From Trinickia fusca (GTDB lineage Bacteria > Pseudomonadota > Gammaproteobacteria > Burkholderiales > Burkholderiaceae): a DNA stretch of 64,000 bases. Numbering within the stretch: the stretch's first letter is position 1; each line of letters starts with the position of its first letter. The position numbers and the translations under genes were made by a program. The DNA is taken from contig NZ_RBZV01000001.1 of NCBI RefSeq assembly GCF_003628145.1, positions 186,001 to 250,000 of the forward strand. The letters are read 5' to 3'. Below the pieces are notes generated by a model. That model searched no databases. It had not been told where the DNA came from and saw only the letters and a list, made by a program, of their open reading frames with translations. Below, piece by piece: positions 55,991 through 64,000 of this stretch.

Positions 55991-56073
55991 CCGAGAAGAA
56001 GACAACGACGATCTCAGCGATGGCCAAAAACGCGTACGACAAGACCGCAGCGAAGAACGGGAGGACGCGATGA
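55987..56073 (+). CDS. 28-codon ORF bridging recB and recD (possible micropeptide)
   Basis: ATG 55987-55989 overlaps the recB TGA (ATGA), and its own TGA 56071-56073 overlaps the recD ATG (ATGA). The frame encodes 28 residues, starting MTEKKTTTIS and ending AAKNGRTR, rich in Lys, Thr and Ala with a net positive charge. A GGGAGG ribosome-binding site for recD lies inside it. It may be a functional basic peptide or simply a device that carries terminating ribosomes across the 79-base gap to recD. It shows no match to a family known to me. Confidence 0.5.
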   Translation: MTEKKTTTISAMAKNAYDKTAAKNGRTR

Positions 56074-58307
56074 GCGCGTCGCCCACATCGGCTTCGTTCG
56101 GGGCCGGAGAATTCGGCACCGCGCTGGCTGAAGGCTTTGCGCGCCGCGTCGGCGAGCTTGCCGAGCGGCTCGGCGCAGACGCGGCGAGCGTACGCTGGGT
56201 GCGCCGAGCCGCGTACGCCGCGAGCCGTGCGACGAGCGTCGGTCATGTCTGCGTCTCGTTGCCGGGTCTCGCGCGTCGTTATGGTGAGGCGTACGACGAA
56301 GCCTGCGCGGCGCTACGCGCGAGCGGCGTCGTCTCCGACCAGAGCGTGGCGTCGGATGCCTTGCGTCCGCTCGTCGTCGATGCACAAGGGCGCCTCTATC
56401 TGGCGCGCTATTTCGATTACGAACGCGCGCTCGCGAACGCCATCGTCGCGCATGCCGCCGCAGGCTCGGCGCCACATGCGGGCGTGCATCGCACCGGTGG
56501 CGACGACGCTCCGCTTGGCACGCGTCTCGCGCGATACTTCGGACCGCCGTCGACCGACGATATCGATTGGCAGCGTGCGGCGGCGGCGCTGGCGTTGTCG
56601 GGACGGCTCACGATCGTGAGCGGCGGCCCCGGCACCGGCAAGACGACGACCGTCGTCGGCATGCTGGCGTGCCTGCTCGACGCGAACCCGCAGCTTTCGA
56701 TCGCATTGGCGGCGCCAACCGGCAAGGCCGCGCAACGCATGCAGGAGGCGCTGCTCGCACGCGCGACGACACTGCCCGAGGCGATTGCCGAGCGCCTGCC
56801 GCGCACGTCGCAGACACTGCATCGCCTGCTCGGAGCGGGCCACGGCACGCGCGTGCGTCATCATCGCGACAATCCGCTGCCGTATGACGTGCTCGTCGTC
56901 GACGAGGCATCGATGATCGACGTCGCGATGGCCGCGCAGCTGTTCGACGCGCTCGCACCCGAGACGCGGCTCGTGCTGCTCGGGGACAAGGACCAGCTCG
57001 CAGCCGTCGAAGCGGGGGCCGTGTTCGCCGAACTGAGCGCGCAGCCGGCCTTCAGCGCGGCGGGCCTCGCCTGTATCGCAAGCGCGACCGGCTTCGACGA
57101 AGCGCGCATTGCGGCCGCGTTGCCGAATGCCGATACCGGCGCCGGCGCGAACGCGTGCGATGCACGACAGTCATCGATGACGACCGAGGCCGACGTCGAG
57201 GTATTCGACGACGATACGTTGCTGCCCGAGTTCTCTGATTGGGGCGCGCAATCCTTGAGTGAACGGCCTGTCGCACCTGTTGCACCGCTCGCACCGTCCG
57301 TCGCTCGAGCCTCGGCGTCCGAGGTGCCGTCGCCGGGCGAGCCTCTTGCCGAGCCGCGAAAGCGGGCTGCTCAGACCATGCATACGGTACCGGCCGAACG
57401 CGGCGCGCGCGCGTGGCACCAGGCGACATTGTTCGCCGAGGAGCCTGCGCCAGAGCGCTCGCCGTTGCCAGGGAGCGTCGCCGCGCCGCTCGTCGATAGC
57501 GTGATCTGGCTCGAGCGCAACTATCGCTTCGGGCTCGACTCGCCGATCGGCCGCCTGTCGTTGGCGATTCGCCGTGGCGATGCCGATGCGGCGCTCGATA
57601 CGCTCGGGCACGCGGGCGACGAAGGAGCCGTCGCGGTGCTCGACGAAGACGGTGGCCAGACACTCGCCACGCGTACCGTCGAACGGCTCGCGCAGGGCTT
57701 CTCGCATTACGCCGCCGCGCTGGCGGCGGCGCTCGCGCAGCGCGAACCCGACCCGACGCCGCTCTTCGATGCGCTCAATGTTTACCGCATCCTGTGCGCG
57801 ACGCGCGTGGGCACGCGCGGTGTCGATGCGCTCAATGCGCTGATGGCTGCGCACGTGCGGCGCGAGGCAGGGGTGCCGCTGGCGGTGGGGGCGACGTGGT
57901 TCGCCGGCCGTCCCGTGATGATCGCGCGTAACGATTACGCGCTGGGTCTGTTCAATGGCGACATCGGCATCGCGCTGCCCGGCGCGGATGGTGCGCTGCG
58001 CGTGTATCTGCGCACGGCCGACGGCGGGTTGCGCGCCGTGACGCCGGCAGCCTTGCCGCCGCACGACACGGCGTTCGCGCTGACGGTGCACAAGTCGCAG
58101 GGCTCCGAGTTCGATCACGCGGCACTGGTATTGCCGGCTTCGGCGAGCCGCGTGCTCTCGCGCGAGCTCGTCTATACGGCCGTGACGCGCGCGCGCGTGG
58201 CCGTGCGCATCGTCGGCGCGCGCCGCGTGCTGGCCCAGGCGATCGCGACGCCGACGCGGCGCGATTCGGGCCTCGTCGCGCGCATGATGCAGGCGAGCTC
58301 AGCATGA
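56070..58307 (+). CDS. recD: Exodeoxyribonuclease V alpha subunit RecD
   Basis: A 745-residue 5'-3' helicase. Walker A is SGGPGTGKTT (184-193), DEAS at 278-281 is motif II, LLGDKDQLAAVEAG motif III, and LTVHKSQGSEFDHA motif V. It drives fast unwinding in RecBCD. It is over 100 residues longer than E. coli RecD because a Pro/Ala/Glu-rich low-complexity segment (about 353-470) separates motif III from motif IV (WLERNYRF). GGGAGG is placed six bases before the ATG. Confidence 0.92.
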   Translation: MSASPTSASFGAGEFGTALAEGFARRVGELAERLGADAASVRWVRRAAYAASRATSVGHVCVSLPGLARRYGEAYDEACAALRASGVVSDQSVASDALRPLVVDAQGRLYLARYFDYERALANAIVAHAAAGSAPHAGVHRTGGDDAPLGTRLARYFGPPSTDDIDWQRAAAALALSGRLTIVSGGPGTGKTTTVVGMLACLLDANPQLSIALAAPTGKAAQRMQEALLARATTLPEAIAERLPRTSQTLHRLLGAGHGTRVRHHRDNPLPYDVLVVDEASMIDVAMAAQLFDALAPETRLVLLGDKDQLAAVEAGAVFAELSAQPAFSAAGLACIASATGFDEARIAAALPNADTGAGANACDARQSSMTTEADVEVFDDDTLLPEFSDWGAQSLSERPVAPVAPLAPSVARASASEVPSPGEPLAEPRKRAAQTMHTVPAERGARAWHQATLFAEEPAPERSPLPGSVAAPLVDSVIWLERNYRFGLDSPIGRLSLAIRRGDADAALDTLGHAGDEGAVAVLDEDGGQTLATRTVERLAQGFSHYAAALAAALAQREPDPTPLFDALNVYRILCATRVGTRGVDALNALMAAHVRREAGVPLAVGATWFAGRPVMIARNDYALGLFNGDIGIALPGADGALRVYLRTADGGLRAVTPAALPPHDTAFALTVHKSQGSEFDHAALVLPASASRVLSRELVYTAVTRARVAVRIVGARRVLAQAIATPTRRDSGLVARMMQASSA

Positions 58308-58412
58308 CGCCGGGCCGCGTAGATGATCGATCGCCGCCATGAGTGTGACGCCGGCCACGGCTTGTGCCACACTGCAACCCTTTTCACTCGTCGCTTAACG
58401 CGCTCCCAGGCC

Positions 58413-58817
58413 ATGACGTTTCGCTACAGCATTGCTCCCAGCGAGGTCGAGCTGACGGCCGTGCGCGCGCAAGGCGCGGGCGGGCAGAACGTCAACAAGG
58501 TGTCGAGCGCGATCCATTTGCGTTTCGACGTTCGCGCCTCGTCGCTGCCCGAGCCGCTCAAGATGCGGTTGCTCGCGTTGCACGATCACCGCATCACGCG
58601 TGACGGCGTCGTGATCATCAAGGCGCAGGAGTACCGGACTCAGGAGATGAATCGCGCCGCGGCGCTCGCGCGTCTGGACGAACTGATCGCCAGCGTGAGC
58701 GTCACGCGGCGTCCGCGCGTCGCCACGCGTCCGACGCGCTCGTCGATCACGCGGCGCCTCGAGGGCAAGACGCACCGGGCGGGAGTGAAAGCCGGCCGCG
58801 CGAGGGTCGTCGACTAA
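58413..58817 (+). CDS. arfB: Alternative ribosome-rescue factor ArfB (YaeJ)
   Basis: A 134-residue peptidyl-tRNA hydrolase. The catalytic GGQ is in AQGAGGQNVNKVSSAI (about 22-37), and the C-terminal tail is Arg/Lys-rich (RRLEGKTHRAG), as needed to enter the mRNA channel of stalled ribosomes. It releases nascent chains from non-stop complexes. The ATG at 58413 gives the family length; the frame to 58323 lies past recD. Follows recD by 105 bases. Confidence 0.9.
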   Translation: MTFRYSIAPSEVELTAVRAQGAGGQNVNKVSSAIHLRFDVRASSLPEPLKMRLLALHDHRITRDGVVIIKAQEYRTQEMNRAAALARLDELIASVSVTRRPRVATRPTRSSITRRLEGKTHRAGVKAGRARVVD

Positions 58818-58859
58818 GCAACGCCGCACAGTCGGCAAGCCGATGCGGCAGTGCCTGCG

Positions 58860-60113
58860 TCAGCTCGCGTCGAGCACGAAGTCGACGCAAAACACGTCGA
58901 GCGCCTTGTCCGATTGGACGGTAACGGCGGCGGTATAGCAATCCTTCCCTTCGGTCAGCGAATAGTGCGGCCCCATGACGGCGACGCGCCCCGGCGATGC
59001 GAGCGCGCGTTTGAAGTAGGCGCGCCGCGACCAATTGCTGTCCGTATCGGGAAAGAGCGGTGCGAGTCGCAGCGGCTCGGCATTCGGGCTTAGCGCGACC
59101 GACGGCTGGGTCTGATTGCCGCGCGCATCGACGACGAACACCCGCCGCACATGAGGCATCTTGAACGTCTGACGTGCGGCGAGCGCGAGGTCGCCCGTTG
59201 TCTGGTAGATGCGTGAGCCGATCAGTACGGCTTCCTCGAAACTCGCATACGTGACGGGCGCGCGCGGCGCGGTGCTTTCACGCGCGTGGAAGCGCTCCCA
59301 TATCGATTCGATCAGCGCCGGCGCCGCGGCGCTCGCTTGTGTGATCGATGCGTGCGGAAGGCCGAGCCAATAGCCTTGCAGGAAATCGACGTCGGCTTCC
59401 ATCATCGTCAGCAGCTCGTTCTCCGATTCGACGCCTTCACCGAGCACCATCGTGCCCGCGCGATGCAGCATCGTCACGAGCTCCGTGGCGAACTGATGAT
59501 CGTTGCCCGCTGTCGCCATGCGCCACACGAGCGAACGGTCGAGCTTGACGATGTCGGGCCGCACACGCCAGATCCGGTCGAAGTTCGAGAAGCCCGTGCC
59601 GAAATCGTCGATCGCGATCAGCAGCCCGCGTTCGCGCAGCGTGTCGATCGTGCGCTCGAACAACGCTTCATCGCTCGCGGGCTGCTCGATCATCTCGATG
59701 ACGATGCGCTGAGGCGGCAGCCCGAAGTGGTCGCACAACTCGTCGATGAACGGACGGTATGGCCAGCCCGTGCGGAACAGCCGCGGCAGCGCGTTCACGA
59801 AGAGCCAGCTCTTTTCGACGTTCTGTTCGGCGAAGTTGGCGAAATGGACGCAGCGCGCGAGGCGCTCGAGCGCGAGGGCGTCGCCCATCGACGGTGCGCG
59901 CGAAAACAATTCGTCGGGCGGGATGGGCCGGCCTGCCGCATCGGTCGGCCGCAGCAGCGCCTCATAGCCGACCACGCGCTTATGCGTAATCGAGATGATG
60001 GGCTGAAACACGCTGCGCAACGTCACGCCTTGATAGGCGATGCGCCAGCCTTCGTCGTCGCGTCTGAGGTGGGGCAGGATGCCCTCGAGGGTCAGTTCGC
60101 GCTTGGATGCCAT
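58860..60113 (-). CDS. EAL-domain c-di-GMP phosphodiesterase with C-terminal sensor domain
   Basis: A 417-residue protein. The EAL domain (about 25-265) has the complete residue set: YEALLRP, FVNALP, EMIEQP, IDDFGTGFSN, KLDRSL, GEGVESE and DFLQGYW, so phosphodiesterase activity is predicted. The C-terminal 140 residues resemble the PAS-like YkuI-C sensor domain. No membrane span is seen. The ATG at 60113 is preferred; the frame to 60257 has no family support. Convergent with arfB. Confidence 0.83.
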   Translation of the reverse strand: MASKRELTLEGILPHLRRDDEGWRIAYQGVTLRSVFQPIISITHKRVVGYEALLRPTDAAGRPIPPDELFSRAPSMGDALALERLARCVHFANFAEQNVEKSWLFVNALPRLFRTGWPYRPFIDELCDHFGLPPQRIVIEMIEQPASDEALFERTIDTLRERGLLIAIDDFGTGFSNFDRIWRVRPDIVKLDRSLVWRMATAGNDHQFATELVTMLHRAGTMVLGEGVESENELLTMMEADVDFLQGYWLGLPHASITQASAAAPALIESIWERFHARESTAPRAPVTYASFEEAVLIGSRIYQTTGDLALAARQTFKMPHVRRVFVVDARGNQTQPSVALSPNAEPLRLAPLFPDTDSNWSRRAYFKRALASPGRVAVMGPHYSLTEGKDCYTAAVTVQSDKALDVFCVDFVLDAS

Positions 60114-60505
60114 GGCAAGCGGGCGGCGTTCGCGCTGGCGCGCGGCCGAGCCGGCGTGCCGTCGCACAAGACTTGGGAAGGGATCGTGCCTATGGCGCAG
60201 GGGTGTGCGCGCGCGGCGATGCGATCGGGGAAGCCCAGCATGTCGAACAATGCCCATATGACGGGATGCCAGTTTAGCAAACGAACGCGTTGACGATGGA
60301 CGCAGCGTAAGGGGCGTGCTATCGCAAGCAATGTTCGATTGAGCACCGTCGGCGGGGTTTGGGCGGCGTGTCTGCGCGCAGCGCGTGAGCGAGCGAACGC
60401 TCGTCCGGCCAGGTCAGACCGGCGGAAAGGAAAGAGGGGCAGGAAGAGGGCGGCGGCGATCGCCGGTCGTCGACGGACGACCGCCGCGCAAGAAACGAAA
60501 CGAGG
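60114..60505. other. Intergenic region with GC hairpin after the DMT permease gene
   Basis: This 392-base gap lies between the end of the permease gene (minus strand) and the start of the EAL gene (minus strand). GGTCGTC (60465-60471) pairs with GACGACC (60476-60482), extended by GCGGC/GCCGC across a seven-base bulge, giving a hairpin at about 60456-60488, 20 bases past the permease stop on the minus strand. Pyrimidine-rich DNA without a T run follows. No clear promoter for the EAL gene and no extra gene was found. Confidence 0.4.
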
Positions 60506-61438
60506 TCAGCTCGTGCGCCGGGTGTGCTGGCCAAAGCCTGGAATGCGCTTGATGACACCCGTGGCCAGTGCCGTACCAACGAGCACGATCGAGCAGCCTT
60601 CGAGCATGACGAGCGAGACCTGCTCGTGCAGGAACATGGCACCCCACAAAATGCCGAACACGGGGACCACGAAGGTGACCGTCATCGCGCGAGCGGGGCC
60701 GGCAACGTTGAGCAAATGAAAGTAAATCAGGTAGGCCACGCCCGTGCATGCGATGCCCAGGCCCAGCACGGAGCCCCACGCGTAGGCCGAGATATGTCCG
60801 GCGGGCCAGGTCGCGATCGCGAACGGCACCAGTGCGAGGCTCGAGCCGAGCATGCTGCCTGTGGCGATCGTCAGCGCGTCGACGCCGGTCAAGTGGCGCT
60901 TCGTGTAGTTGGCCGCGATGCCATACAGCAGCGCGGCGCCCATCGCGGCCGCCGCAGCAAGGGCGGTGGTGGCCGGTGCCGGCGCGAGCGCGCCGTGCGC
61001 GGACGCGACCTGATCCCATACGAGCGTCACGACGCCGGCGAAACCGAGCGCCATGCCTAGCGTGCGCAGCGCGGTCAGACGGTCGCCGAGCCAGACGTAA
61101 GCGACGAGTGCGCCCCACAACGGCGTCGTCGCGTTGATGACCGACGTCGCGCCTGCCGATAGCGTGAGCTCTGCGAACGCGAACAGACAAAACGGCGCGG
61201 CCGAATTGAGCACGCCGACGATGAACAACGGCACGGCGCGTTTGCCCAACGTTGCGAATGCGGCGCGGGGTGAGCCGCGCGTGATCAGCATCACAAGCAG
61301 GAATGCCGAGCCGATCGTCACGCGCAGCGCCATCAACGGGGCCACACCGAACTCGGCAACCCCTACGCGTATGAACAGGAAGGACGCGCCCCACAACGCG
61401 GCGAGCACGAGCAATTGGACAACATGTCTGGTTTTCAT
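60506..61438 (-). CDS. EamA/DMT-superfamily transporter (RhaT-like)
   Basis: A 310-residue inner-membrane protein with ten predicted spans in two EamA repeats (LAALWGASFLFIRVGV and the second repeat from about 150). Members export amino acids or metabolites; the substrate is unknown. The ATG at 61438 is chosen over a TTG at 61453 that would add five residues. Lies downstream of thiC on the same strand but separated from it by a strong terminator. Confidence 0.82.
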   Translation of the reverse strand: MKTRHVVQLLVLAALWGASFLFIRVGVAEFGVAPLMALRVTIGSAFLLVMLITRGSPRAAFATLGKRAVPLFIVGVLNSAAPFCLFAFAELTLSAGATSVINATTPLWGALVAYVWLGDRLTALRTLGMALGFAGVVTLVWDQVASAHGALAPAPATTALAAAAAMGAALLYGIAANYTKRHLTGVDALTIATGSMLGSSLALVPFAIATWPAGHISAYAWGSVLGLGIACTGVAYLIYFHLLNVAGPARAMTVTFVVPVFGILWGAMFLHEQVSLVMLEGCSIVLVGTALATGVIKRIPGFGQHTRRTS

Positions 61439-61600
61439 CGGGAAATGCGCCAACGGCAGCTTTTCGCATGTAACGGGCGCATCTTACACCGCTGTTATGC
61501 GTAATGCTTCAGCGTGCGATGAAACGGCAAGAAGTGGGAAAAGAGGGCGGATCACGACGCGATCCTGCGGAAAAATTCGCAGCGCTATCGGGTTCGTGTG

Positions 61601-61632
61601 AAGAAAAAGGGGGGCGCGAAGGCCCCCCCTTT
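61601..61632 (-). terminator. Intrinsic terminator of thiC
   Basis: On the minus strand AAAGGGGGG (complement of 61624-61632) pairs with CCCCCCTTT (complement of 61606-61614) around a 9-base loop, and TTCTTC-type T-rich DNA follows. It lies about 66 bases beyond the thiC stop. Confidence 0.75.
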
Positions 61633-61698
61633 CCAGCTTACCGATGCGTCGCATGCAAGCGACGCACGCGTCGTGCCTACCGAGTACCCGCTTACTGC

Positions 61699-63820
<2,122 letters not shown>

Positions 63821-63829
63821 GCATCGCAG

Positions 63830-63859
63830 AAGATACACCGCCTGACAGGGCTTTGGCAA
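63830..63859 (-). promoter_or_regulatory. Candidate thiC promoter
   Basis: On the minus strand TTGCCA (63854-63859), 18 bases, TATCTT (63830-63835), just before the riboswitch. The remaining 63860-64000 shows no recognisable gene or site. Confidence 0.5.
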
Positions 63860-64000
63860 CCGAAGCGCCGGCAAGCCGTCTGGAGCACAAAAATGTGCCC
63901 GATGCGGCCGATGACGATGCATCCGGCTCACTGTCTGGCGCGTATATGCGTGGCAAGGCGGCGGCGATGGGCCCCGCAGGGCCGGGGAGGGCGCAACGCC

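Overview
The window is a stretch of chromosome from a high-GC betaproteobacterium, most likely Burkholderiaceae (Burkholderia, Paraburkholderia or Trinickia type). The evidence is a hopanoid hpnJ-hpnK-hpnL cluster, a Pseudomonas-style arginine succinyltransferase (ast/aru) operon with two succinyltransferase subunits and an AraC/GlxA-type ArgR, an MdtABC-like RND pump, a RecBCD set in the order recC-recB-recD, and a thiC gene behind a TPP riboswitch. Genes are tightly packed with many ATGA start/stop overlaps. No rRNA, tRNA, prophage, insertion sequence or CRISPR array was found. The identification is inferred from gene content and sequence character; no database was searched.

Layout. 1-2.3 kb: end of a hopanoid locus (+). 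2.4-2.6 kb: a possible structured RNA with an intrinsic terminator. 2.9-15.4 kb: arginine/ornithine uptake and catabolism, with transporter permeases and ATPase (hisQMP), argR, astC-aruF-aruG-astD-astB-astE, a small heat-shock protein, and a separately placed periplasmic amino-acid binding protein. Possible ArgR-type boxes lie before hisQ, astC and the binding protein. 15.6-24.8 kb: four HDOD/EAL/GGDEF signalling proteins surrounding a D-serine module (dsdA-dsdC). 25-27.6 kb: a periplasmic peroxiredoxin, agmatinase, and two small envelope proteins. 27.8-36.9 kb: an RND efflux operon mdtA-mdtB-mdtC (-) preceded by an IclR regulator. 37.0-37.2 kb: a probable small RNA. 37.3-42.8 kb: a two-gene ABC exporter, then a histidine kinase, response regulator and hybrid kinase translated in overlapping fashion. 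42.8-46.4 kb: small stress or regulatory genes: a DJ-1/PfpI protein, an Rrf2 regulator with an NAD(P)-binding partner, a thiol-dioxygenase-like cupin, an Lrp/AsnC regulator, and a one-helix membrane protein. 46.4-48.6 kb: a FUSC efflux-like membrane protein. 48.8-58.3 kb: recC, recB, an unannotated 28-codon ORF, and recD. 58.4-64 kb: the ribosome-rescue factor arfB, an EAL phosphodiesterase, a DMT-family permease, and thiC with its TPP riboswitch.

How the genes fit together. The first half is dominated by arginine-family metabolism: import, the AST pathway to glutamate and succinate, and agmatine hydrolysis, probably coordinated by the linked ArgR. The most unusual material is mostly non-coding or very small: two candidate structured RNAs, a matching operator pair for the Rrf2 regulator, an IclR palindrome, a 28-codon ORF joining recB to recD by stop/start overlaps at both ends, and a ribosome-binding-site hairpin downstream of the TPP riboswitch. 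The sequence shows no clearly new multi-gene system; these are the best candidates for undescribed biology.
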